Origin: Calvatia gigantea
Lineage: Eukaryota > Basidiomycota > Agaricomycetes > Agaricales > Lycoperdaceae
Direction of reading: 5' to 3'
NCBI GenBank assembly: GCA_025093985.1
Contig: JACAAK010000003.1
Coordinates: 4,650,001-4,714,000, forward strand
Length of the DNA: 64,000 nt
Positions 1 to 10,136 of the stretch are shown piece by piece. Within the stretch, counting starts at the first letter, position 1, and each line of letters starts with the position of its first letter. The translations under genes and the position numbers were made by a program. The notes beneath the pieces are model-generated. The model had not been told where the DNA came from. It did no database searches and saw nothing but the letters and a program-made list of their open reading frames with translations.

Positions 1-532
1 GCTCGATAGAATATTATGATTTTGAGTTCCCCTGACAGCCTTCGATGAGAAGAATCGTTTCCAAGGTTATTTTTTAAAAACCTATAACTTCGGAAAAATT
101 AATTGATTTTGCCTGTCCGCGACTGTAGGTCAAGAACTGGTTACCAAAAATTCTCAAATCAGCCTGATGGTGCGCTTAAGTAGGTCGTGTTACCCGATGC
201 ACATTCAAGCCTTGAAGACTGATATAGTTCCGGTCTCGGGACGGGGGAGGCAGTGGATATAGCCTTCGACTATTGTGATGGACGGCATTGAGCGACTTCT
301 TGTTGGGTCCAGTTGGAGATTAGAGGAGGAGAGGTCCAACATGGGGGGGGGGGACTGCCGCTCTTGGATCATGTTACCCCAAAAACGTCCTCAGCTCATG
401 ACCGTTTGAGGAAACATGCAAACAAAAGGAGCCATGCGATATGGAGGAGCAATTGACTTCTTATTACTGCGGGTCTCCGAACGAAACTCTAAGATACAAA
501 GAAAGCGCCCAGATGGACCATACCGTGAGGGA
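1..532. other. intergenic, downstream flank of hydrolase gene
   Basis: I see no gene here. Short open frames exist but lack introns or recognisable motifs. There is an 11-G run at about 343-353. The stretch lies just past the stop codon of the minus-strand hydrolase gene and probably holds its 3' untranslated region. Confidence 0.5.
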
Positions 533-1913
533 TCACATCCTCCCTCGTGTCACTGAAACGCGGGGCGTTGTACCCAGGACATCGTGTATAGCCTGTGCAA
601 GGCCAAGTGGTTGTTCTTGCAAAATCTTTGCCACCGTCAGCTACTATCTGTTGGAAGATACAGGCAAATTACCATATGCCCACAATGATTGACCCTGGTG
701 ACAGATGCCATCGTCCGGCCTGCCGCTGGGTCACTGAGAGAACCTTGAATGAATTTGGCCCTACGCGCGATATTAATCATTCCATAGCCACGATCAAGAA
801 CAACAGGGAAAAATGGCACTTTGGATCACCACCGCTTTGGATTCCCCAGATGACATGGATGGGCAGCGCATGACATAAGTTGTTGAGCTTTAAGATTCCT
901 TCAAAATGCGGATCAACGTCCGGGAACCCTTCAGCTTCTCGTTCCTTGGTGCATTTGAGGACGACTGTCCCATCCTCAAGTTCATACAGACCATGCTCCT
1001 GTCCAATCGTAACCTCGTTAGTCATTTGAGATGAGGGAGCAGAGTTAACGAAACGTGCAACAAGCAATTGAATCACTCTTGGATCCCACCCGCTCCAAGG
1101 ACGGTGCTTTTGGAAATATACTAATGCGTCCTGCCTTGATTTCCACTGGTCTCTTCGAGATAGAACAGAGGAAATTCTGAGCTTCATCAGGGCCATTTGT
1201 TCCTCAAACTGCGCGTTGAAGGTTTCGCGAGTCATGAAGTGGGGTTCTACGAGGATGAGGCTGGTGATACCAAAAAGTGTGAGGTCTGGGAGAAAATTTG
1301 CCACTGAGTGGACGCTACTTAGGTTCGAGTTAGATTCCATTTCCAAGTGGAAAACGGCGTACGCGGTGCCTGCTCCAGCAGAGTGCCCACACAGAACTAG
1401 CTTGTGCCCACGTAGTTGCCCTGAGCGAATGAATTGGGCAACGCCTGCGACCCAGTCGTACACAGCTGCCACCACATTTCAAGTTCTGAACGTCAAATTG
1501 ATTGGAAAATTTGAAGGCTTACAGACGCTGTCCGTTCGTTCCTCGAGTAACTCTCGATTCAAAGTCGCTGCATCTCCGTGCGTTGGCCAATCAAATGACC
1601 AGGCCTCGCGGATCGTGTGTTGGCCTTGGCCCTTTTCAATTTCAAGCGCCTTTCGCTTGTTAAAAAGGTACGCTATAACCGGCTCCCATTGCTCCTTATC
1701 TGGTAAGTATGTACCGATCACATCTGTTTTACGTCGTGAAAATAAGGGCTTACGAGAGCCGATACAGTGGAAGAATAGCAGAGTCAACCCATCGTTCGAC
1801 GAGGTGATACAATTTTGCGGTTTATAGCGCTTTGCCGTCGTCTTGAGCGACGGCCATGGGGAACCTGTAGCAGATGGACAGTCAAAGACAAACGGGTCGA
1901 TTTGATAGGCCAT
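533..1913 (-). CDS. alpha/beta hydrolase fold protein, copy 1 (spliced)
   Basis: The gene probably encodes an esterase or lipase-like alpha/beta hydrolase; the substrate is unknown. The nucleophile elbow GHSAGAG is in the third exon, and the likely catalytic His lies in NHCGHMV near 665-690. Introns are visible at 1700-1753 and 1466-1522 with GT..AG ends. Two more lie at about 740-830 and 640-660, and the last exon runs to the TGA at 533-535. I chose the ATG at 1911-1913 (MAYQIDPFVF) because the neighbouring paralogue starts at the matching position; an upstream ATG at 1926-1928 is possible. The exact junctions of the last two introns are uncertain. The adjacent copy at 2670-4025 has the same exon order, so this is a tandem duplication. 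I see no frame break in this copy. Confidence 0.8.
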
Positions 1914-2669
1914 GTCGATGGTTGGCAAGATACATGTAAGGCGACAGTTCGCGTATAAATACTTGCGAGGCTCGCTGATTTGAGTGGTGCTATTTCATCA
2001 GATTTTGAATCTGACTTGCTGTTTCGCTCCGCACTAACATTTGCGGCAAATTGATGTCTATCACCTAGAAAGAACGCGTTTACCCAAATCAACCCTCTTC
2101 GGACCCTCGAAAGCCGGTATAACCTCAATATGCTATGCTTTATGTCGAGCTGTCGTTGGCATCGCTTATTGTGGCTTTCGATAGGGTTACGAGGCAAATT
2201 GACGTAGTGTGGCCCTGCAAGTAACATTGACCGCCTCGAGTGTAGACTTATTTTACCCAGACGGATTAGGAGGGCGCTGATGCTAAATTTAAACACAATT
2301 CGCAGGACGCACATGAAGTGACATCGACAACATTGCGGTATTAGTACGTTGACGGCGGGAACGGCTACCCACTCATGACCTCCGCGTCCTTGTTGTTACG
2401 CATCGCGACACGTCGCTCCTTGCGGGCTGTTTGACGAGTTGCATGCAGCCCCTGAGGCCATTGATCATGTAGTCACAGGACACTGGGGAGATGCGCGCAA
2501 AGGCCTGGAGGGAGTGTAGAAGATGCAATACGAACCAACTGGATAGCAAGTCTCGCATTGAAACTAGGGTATGATCAATAAATAGGTCATTTCTTTGTCC
2601 TTGTTACACGATATTTCAGGCAACATTCCAAAATACAAGGCAGAGGACGTAACGCGAACCAACAATGGG
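1914..2669. other. intergenic between hydrolase copies
   Basis: I find no convincing gene. The longest open frame (1784-2314, minus) overlaps exon 1 of the hydrolase in another frame and has no recognisable features. The stretch should contain the promoter of copy 1 and the 3' end of copy 2. Confidence 0.4.
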
Positions 2670-4025
2670 TCAGAGTTTCGCTTGTGCCTTTGAGGTGGAG
2701 GGTATCTTGTTCAGGATATCATGTATGGCCTGTGCGAGGCCTTCCGGTTGTTCTTGCAAAATCTTCGCCAAAAGTTAGTGCCATCATAAGAAATAAGGAT
2801 GGATGCGCATACCATATGTCCACACTCTTCAACCTTAGTAACAGATGTCATGGGGCGTCCCTCTGCCGGATCGCTGAGGGACTCTTGAATAAATTCCGGC
2901 CTGTGCGGGAGTGAGAACCGAATGATATGAATATAATCAATGATGGCAGAGACATACACAAGATCGGCCCTGGTTCCCCAGATGGCATGTACCAGCAACG
3001 CATGACATAGATCATTGAGCTTCAAGATCCCTTCAAAATGCGGATCAACATCCGGAAATCCTTCTGCCTCTCGTTTCTTGTCACATTTGAGTACGACCGA
3101 CCCATCTTCGAGTTCATACAGGCCGTGTTGCTGGCCAACGCAAGTTGAGTCAGCAAAAGCGAAATTCGCAGCGGGGAAAGGGAACAAAACCGACAACGAG
3201 CAACCGAATTATCCTAGGATCCCACATGCTCCACGGAAAGCGTTTCTGGAAGTATACCAGAGCGTCCTGCCTGGATTTCCACTTGTCTCTTCTCGAGGAA
3301 GTAGCGGAGACTGCGAAATCCATTTGGGCCATTCGGTCTTCGAGGTGCGCATCGAAGAGTTCGCGAGTTATGAGTGTGGATTCTACGAGGATGAGATTGG
3401 TAATGCCGACGGATGCGAGGTCTGGATAAAATTCTGCCACTGTGTGGACGCTGTTCGGGTTCGGGTTAAATTCCGTGCTTTGAGCGGAGAGCAGCGTACG
3501 CTGTGCTTGCGCCTGCAGAGTGTCCACAGAGGATCAAGTTGTGTCCGCGTACGTGCCCTGAGCGGATGAACTGAATGACACCTGGCACCCAATCATATAC
3601 AGCTACGAATGTTAGTTTGTTAGGTGATGCAAATCGTGCTTAAACAACTTACAGACACTGTGTGTCCGCTGCTCAAGTAACTCCCGATTTAAGATTGCCG
3701 CGTCACCGTGCGTTGGCCAGTCAAACGACCAAGCTTCACGAATTTGGTATTGAGCTGAGTCCCGCTTGTTCATAAGATACTCTATGACGGGTTCCCATTG
3801 TTCTTTATCTGGTTATATGTGTAATTGGTGAGGATTTCCGTAAAACAAACTATGAAATGAGGACTCACGAGCACCGACGCAATGGAAGAATAACAAGGTC
3901 AACCCATCCTTCGCCGAGGACACACCCGGCGCTCTGTAACGGTTTGCTGTCATCTTGAGCGACGGCCATGGGGAACCTCTTCGGGAAGGGCAGTCGAAGA
4001 CGAATGGGTCCGTTTGGAGGGCCAT
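2670..4025 (-). pseudogene. alpha/beta hydrolase, tandem copy 2, frame-broken
   Basis: This paralogue of the gene at 533-1913 keeps the start MALQTDPFVF, the nucleophile elbow GHSAGAS and the His motif ECGHMV. Reading through it needs a frame change near 3485-3500, just after the elbow (STAYAA). A second change is needed near 3150-3190, between VVGFVPFP and VGQQHGLYELEDG. The last intron of copy 1 ends TAG before the exon beginning Leu-Thr; here the aligned bases read TAA, so the acceptor AG appears lost. The final exon still aligns to its TGA at 2670-2672. Together these suggest a dead copy. Sequencing error could explain one of the changes but hardly all three. Confidence 0.7.
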
Positions 4026-4279
4026 GTCAGTGGTTACACCGGGCGCATCTCAGCCGGTATTCTCGATCCTAGCTGATGCGATCCCTGGACCCGTACAACC
4101 CGGTTGCACGTGAGTGTAACCCTGTTTGTACAACAACAACAAGACCTAAAGTAGAGCTGCGACAACACACTTTATCTACTCCACGGAAACCATGATTATT
4201 TTGATACCCACACTGCCAGAAAAGTGATTAGACTTGTTTTGGCGCGTTAGCTGTCAATTTCCAGCTGGCCGTATTGTTG
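4026..4279. other. intergenic, upstream of hydrolase copy 2
   Basis: No gene or recognisable element is seen. A short CAA-rich stretch lies at about 4121-4135. It probably contains the promoter of the copy 2 pseudogene. Confidence 0.35.
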
Positions 4280-6388
4280 GGTTCAACTCCGACCATAACC
4301 CGGTATCACAGGCAGTATTTCGAAGAGATGGAAGAGTACGCCGCTATTCAAGCACGTGAGCGCGAGTGTTTTATGAAGGCTGCTCTTGCGATGTCCCAAG
4401 ATACGCCGTAGAGACTTGGCGTGAGGAGTCCCTGCCTCGGGGGCCATTATCAGGTGGTGGAAATAACACAATGCGCCTATTGCCGCCCAAGCGTCAGATA
4501 TCACAACCTCGGGTCCTTACTTGTAATCTGCAGTCCTGGGCTATCTACTGGGTCCACGGAAAAGGGGGTTACCGCATTCTGGACGGTCCCACAGATTTCA
4601 ATTTCCGAGGAGAATGACAACCGAGGCTTGCACTCAACTACTCGAGCAGGTTCAACAATTGTTGAGTCTGCCCACCATATTTTCTGACACGTCTTGTGGC
4701 CACGAGCGATCGGTAAGAGTCGGTAAGTCGTAATGTATGTTGTTCAAGGAACAATAGATGGAAAGGAGCCAATGCGTTCAAGAGGAAGGGAAGATCTGTC
4801 AGCTCGGCGAAAACTTGTTAGCGGTGCAGACTACACACACGCAGCACCTTTGAGGACAGTGTTCTGGCTGTGGGGCTGACGTCACGTCAAAATACACGGC
4901 ACGTTGGCAACCATTGTGACCAGTCGGCGTCACTGACGGCGGTATCGAGTTGTCATGGGAGCCAGGAAAACGCTACACAGGCTGAAATGGAAACCGCATT
5001 GTACGAGACCTAATGGAAGACCCGATTGCACTGCCATGTTGAGATGACTTTCCAGACTTCCCAAGGCAGAACAAGCAAAGGATCTTCATGTCTGCATCGA
5101 TCGAAACGATATATTTCGTTTATTTTGCTCGGGCCTCGTATGGCCCAGAGTGGGTTGTGTGGAAGCCCTACTGTAGGCCCTAAACAATTTTTGTTCCATT
5201 TGCGGGGTGGAGACATTGTACGGTATTTTACCTTGTTCATGCATCCAACACATCAACGTGATATAAACAGACCAAAAGACACGAGGCAACTCGCAACTGA
5301 ACGGGACGACGGGCTGGCGTTAGGATTTCTCCTTCAGGGCTTCCCGGCCCAATTGTTTTCGTCATTCAAAAGCGCACAGCGCATACGTATCTGGGCAGCA
5401 ACATTGTTTCTCACACTGCAGCTTCCGGTCCCTTACATGCCCCGAGCGCAAGGGCTTCCATCAGTATACCCCCACATGAACGATGGAACCATAGCAGAAG
5501 TATCGTAACCTACATTCACCGAGGCTATGCACGTCCTGAGGGCAGTAGTATTATGTACATTTGCTATGCGATTGTTAAGGAAGGCTGGGGCGATTCATAC
5601 TTGCGTATATATTGCATCTAAGGTTGTCCAAAGAAAGCAACTTCGACTCCCAACGCCGAGAACAATCTCCAGTCTATCTTTCACCTTTATTCTACAATGC
5701 GTTTCTTCGAGGGTGCTCATGACTTTAACATCCACGGCGCGACGTTTATTGACCAAAAGGGGGTACGCAATGCTACCAACTTCTCCGGCTACGCTGCGTC
5801 GGGGATGGGGACTTCTGGAGACAGAACGGGCTGGTCGGAAAATGGGCGCTACACTCAGAGTCAGCAGACTCCAACTGCGCATGACATTTGTAAGCACAAA
5901 TAGTTATTGCATTAAGGGTCACCATTGACAGAGGAGCATAGTTACCCAGGCGGCGTTAGCCGAGGTAATGAGTAGTCTTCCTCAAGCTAGCCAACCGCTC
6001 CCAAGTGCCACCAGTAGGATCACCAATAATACTGAGGAGAGCAGGACACAACGTAGGGAGGAGAGGAGCAGAAAAGGAGGTCTTCATTCACTTGGTTTGT
6101 GGTTTCTATGCTCATTGAACCAGCGGCGGACTAATCTTTGTACAGCAAATTTGGTTCGTGGTTGGGTGAAATAGACTGAGCCTAGCCGTGGGCCGCTCCT
6201 GCTGCCTCACATATTGACACGGATGCCGACAACTGGATGACGGGGCATTACCTTAGACATAGTTTAATCTTGTGTTTATTCGTGCACAAGTTATCTCCTG
6301 AGTATTACTCATATCTCTCTCTGTCTCTTGCCGTATAAATTTTAAACGCGCCACTTAGTTTGTTTAACTATTTTGATACCTTGTAGCA
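4280..6388. repeat. repeat unit U, diverged copy 1
   Basis: Blocks here align in order to the two later copies: 4280-4570 to about 6700-7190, 4690-4740 to 8420-8460, 5030-5340 to 8905-9370, 5525-5560 to 9555-9590 and 6155-6385 to 9885-10125. This copy is CpG-rich and lacks the fold-back element that copy 2 carries at 7339-8422, so it shows the empty site near 4690. It also carries a small candidate gene at 5697-6174 that the other copies lack. The rest shows only short open frames. Confidence 0.6.
5697..6174 (+). CDS. hypothetical small two-exon gene with amyloid-like N-terminal motif
   Basis: Exon 1 starts MRFFEGAHDFNIHGATF and continues into a Gly/Ser/Thr-rich stretch. A 52-nt intron with ends GTAAGC..TAG fits at 5890-5941. 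Joining it keeps the frame open into a second exon (VMSSLPQASQPLPS, then a basic stretch) ending at 6174. The spacing F-x-x-A-x-x-F-x-I-x-G-x-x-F resembles short motifs at the N-termini of many Agaricomycete proteins, some thought to be amyloid-signalling sequences; that link is recollection plus inference. No membrane segment or catalytic motif is visible. The second exon depends on the splice guess. The gene is missing from the other copies of the surrounding repeat. Confidence 0.4.
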
Positions 6389-7338
6389 GATTAGGTTTAT
6401 ACCGGTATACACGCGCTGCAGGACTTACCATTCTGTGCAGCATAAATTTGACTCTCGATATCGGTACTCTCAACGCCGGTGATAAGGTAGACGAAATCCT
6501 TAGCTCGCACAACCGAGGTTCATGTGAGTGTGATCACACTGATAGCAAGTTCGTGACAAGAACGAAAGAAGACAACCTCGGGCGACAATAAATACGCTTT
6601 AAGTACCTACTACACGGAAACCAAAATCGTGATACTCACTACATCAAGGACGCGATTAGACTTTTTTCCGGTGTTTTGATTTATTTCGTCGTCCCGTTGG
6701 ATGTATCACTGGCCATACCCCGATATCACGGGCGGTATTCGAAGGGATGGGAGAACGCGTCGCTATTCGGCGTGGCAGGTGAGCGCTTGTGATTTATGAA
6801 GGTTTCTTACAATGTCTCCGTCTTGGACTTTTTATGATAGTCAATCGCATGAACACATTTTAAACGGATCCGATTACCACTCATTTGGTGAAATTTTTCA
6901 ACAAGGAAGTCAGTACGAAAAAATCTATTTGATACTTCATTGGGTTGGGGGCCACCACGCTCGAGCTTGGGGATCACCACTTCCACTCAAGATACGTCGC
7001 GGAGATTAAAGTGAGGAGTCCCTGCCTCCAGGGTCATCGTCGGGTGGTGGGGGGAAGACATGACGTCAATATGGTTTCGGTACTATGACTTGTGTCACAT
7101 CGACTGGTCGACACAGTGTATTGCTGCCCAAGTGTTGGGTATCACACATCTCTTGTGCTTACTTGGCAGTCCTGAGCCATCAATTAGCGCCGCAGGAATT
7201 GAAGTTGACACATCCTGAGCCCTGGACGTTGAGCGTCTCCACCAATCTTGTATTTCCTTGGGGAATGGCAACCAAGGTCGATACCCAATTACTCAAGCGT
7301 GCTTAAGTTGAGTTTCCCATCGCACTCCCTAGCACAAC

Positions 7339-8422
7339 TCACCTGAGACCAATTGAGATCGGGACTCATCACCGAGGGTACACAAGGTTCTAGTGGGGAT
7401 ATAAAATCGTAGACACTCTCGGGACACTGTATACATTTTATGCTAGTGGTAGAATTGGCTCATTAATCGGTACTGATTCCCGGCCTTTCATTCTGATTCA
7501 AAAACAAGTGCCCTTATTGTTTTTGAATCTTCTTATTGTAGCTGAGATTCAAAATCCGACTTACAACTGGCCCAGGTTCTTGATTCAGTAGCTGGGGTAA
7601 AACCGGTCATAGAACCGGCTGTTGCTCCAGGGAAAGAGTCAAATGGGCGGCACAGGTTAGTCCCGGAGGCAGGAAATGATTGATGCCTGGGTTCTGAGTT
7701 GGTGCTGGTCTCGGCACAGGGCACCGAGGAAGTCATGGGTTCTAACTTGGTGCCCACAAAAGGTTGAGTGGCCCAGGAGCGGGTGCGGGAGCAGGGCACT
7801 CGAATAAAATCTATTTACACGACATCAACATGGGATATATTTGACAATTTCAACAGGAGGATTCTTATCTGAGTATTTTAAGGCAAACATGTTGGTTTCT
7901 TATCTCAGTGCTTTCCTCTTTTACCTTCTTGCTGCAATTTACCTGAGTGCCCCGCTCCAGCACCCACTCCTGGGCCACTCAACCTTTTGCAGGCACCAAT
8001 TTAGAACCCATGACTTCCCCGGTGCCCTGTGCCGAGACCAGCACTGACTCAGAACCCAGGCATCAATCATTTCCTGCCTCCAGGACTAACCTGTGCCACC
8101 CATTTGACTCTTTCTCTGGAGCCACTGCCAGTTCTATGACCGGTTGTACCCTGGGCACCAAATCAAGAATCTGGGCCGGTTGTAAGTCGGATTTTGAATC
8201 TCAGCTACAATCGGCCATAAGACAATAAGAAGATTCAAAAACAATAAGGGTACTTGTTTTTGAATCAGAATGAAAGGCCAGTAATCGGCGCTGATTAATG
8301 AGCCAATTCTACTACTAGCATAAAGTCTGTTCAGTGTCCCGAGAGTGTACATGATTTTATATCCCCGCTAGAACCTTGTGTACCCTCAGTGATGGGTCCC
8401 GATCTCAATTGGTCTCAGGTGA
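7339..8422. mobile_element. fold-back (long inverted repeat) element
   Basis: Two arms, 7339-7800 and 7946-8422, are inverted copies of each other (about 460-475 bp, clearly over 90 percent alike by eye) around a 145-bp loop. The outer ends read TCACCTGAGACC and GGTCTCAGGTGA. Repeat copy 1 passes straight through the corresponding site near 4690 without it, so it behaves like an insertion. No transposase frame is visible, so it is probably a MITE or fold-back element moved in trans. I could not define a target duplication. In repeat copy 3 only the first 100 bp of the left arm, the loop and the right arm (18752-19235) remain. Confidence 0.65.
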
Positions 8423-9589
8423 CTTGTGGCCATGAGCGGCTGGCGAATCGTAATGTACAGGGTTTGGAATCAATCTAATTTTGTCACGCCTTAACATGTA
8501 ACATGGCAACCTTGTTTGTTGTTCTTCATGAGTTTCAATTCTGTCTTATATCCTTGTTATACACACACATTATACTCCGTTGTCTTCGCTCTTTCAACCA
8601 TCAAAAAGCAAGGCTCTTTCCTTGAGCTCAAGAGGGCAATGAGATCAGCCAACTAGGCAAAAAGTCATTGAGCAGTGCAGATTACGCACAACACCTTGAG
8701 GTCAATCTTTACGTCGATTGGCTGTGAGTGGACTGACATCAAAATGCACGGTGTGTTGGCCGCCGACAAGGTTAATTTTGTGACTAATCGGAGTCACTGG
8801 TGCTATCTATGGTGTACACTACTGCAATAGGGGCCAGAAAAACACTACACATGTTAAAATAGAAGTTGCTTTGTATCAGACTTACTAGAAGACTCAATCG
8901 CACCACCATGTTGAGGTGACTCGGACTTTCCAGACTTCCCAGAGGCAGAGCAGTCAACAGGTGCACGCAAGTCCGGGTCAAAAAGATGTATTTGACTTGG
9001 TTTACTTAGGCGTTGTATGGCGCCGAACAGAGTCATTTGGAAGCTCTCCCGTAGGTCCCAAGCAATCTTTGTTACTTTTGTGGGATAATGACGTTTTACG
9101 GCAGTGTACACTACGCCAACAAGTCCATGTGACAGAGATGATATTGATATGGCATCAAGTTCAAAAAGTGTAAAGTGTGTCTTATTGAGGAATACACCTT
9201 TTTGATTCAATATAATATCATTTGACCAGTGGCACATCAACTCGCTGGTGCAGTGTGTAAGTACCTTGTTCGTAACCAGATGAGCACATCAATATGATAT
9301 AAATAGACCAAGAGACACGAGGCAACTTGGAACTGAATGGGACAATGGTCTGGCATTACAGTTCCTTCTACATTGTCCCTGGACCAATTGTTTCTGTCAT
9401 TCAAAAGTGTACAGCCTCATGTCCCCAAGGGACAACATTTTAAACTATGTGTATCACACTGCAACCTCTGTTGTCTTACATGTCCGAGTGCAAGGGTTTC
9501 CATCGGTATACTCTCACATGAACGGAAAAATCATAATCTAGAGTCAACCAGGCTATGCATGCCTTGGGGGTAGTGATGCTATGTACATT

Positions 9590-9627
9590 TGCCCAGCTTC
9601 CACATTTGACAAATGGAAGCTTGGGCA
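9590..9627. repeat. 38-bp near-perfect hairpin
   Basis: The sequence starting TGCCCAGCTTCC is followed almost at once by its reverse complement ending GGAAGCTTGGGCA, giving arms of about 18 bp with a 1-2 base loop. The same hairpin is at 20403-20440 in repeat copy 3. It could be a small transposon footprint or a cruciform-forming site. Confidence 0.6.
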
Positions 9628-9739
9628 GTTAAGTGAAGAGATGAGGTGGCGGTTCAACGAAAATATGGTATGACTGCATCTGTCAGTCACGAGGCTTCAA
9701 ACCGGGATCCAGGAGGTGAGTGACAGAGGCCGAGAATGA

Positions 9740-9870
9740 CAGAGAAACAAGAGGCGAGAGTGACAATGTTGGAGACATTGTCAAGGAAAAGAGTTCGGAA
9801 TGAGAGAGAGATGAGAGAGAACAAGAGAATGAGAGACAATGAGAGACAAGACTTGAGATGACTTAGAGTG
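9740..9870. repeat. GA-rich low-complexity tract
   Basis: The tract is built from variants of GAGAGA, GAGACA and AATGAGA. It is shared with copy 3 at about 20540-20680. No function is evident. Confidence 0.6.
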
Positions 9871-10136
9871 AGACTTTGAGAACAGGGGAAATGGACTTAA
9901 CCTAACAACTTGAAGCTGCTGTCACATTCTCACATATTGGCACAGATGCAGGCAACAACTAGAGGAATGGGGTTTTACCTTAGATATACTTAGTTTAGTC
10001 CTTCATTTATTTGGACACTTATCTCTTGAGTATTCTTCAGACCTCCCTGTGCCCATCAACATGTTAATTATAAACATGCCACCTTTCAGTTTGTCCCAAC
10101 CCGAGAACTATCTGTAGGTCTCATAAACTGCAATGT

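Larger units (their letters stand above)
6389..10128. repeat. repeat unit U, copy 2
   Basis: Bases 6389-7440 are nearly identical to 14582-15630, and 7801-10128 to 18601-20937. The differences are mostly transitions. The unit contains the fold-back element 7339-8422, a hairpin at 9590-9627 and a GA-rich tract at 9740-9870. A minus-strand open frame at 8854-9240 is shared with copy 3 (19667-20086), but it is not preserved in copy 1 and I do not recognise it. The 5'-truncated copia element begins just after 10128. Confidence 0.75.

Noticed and set aside
1784..2314. 176-codon minus-strand open frame
   Set aside because: It overlaps hydrolase exon 1 in another frame and shows no domain, splice pattern or motif.
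8854..9240. Minus-strand open frame shared by repeat U copies 2 and 3
   Set aside because: Conserved only because the copies are recent duplicates. The diverged copy 1 does not preserve the frame beyond short patches, so coding is not supported.
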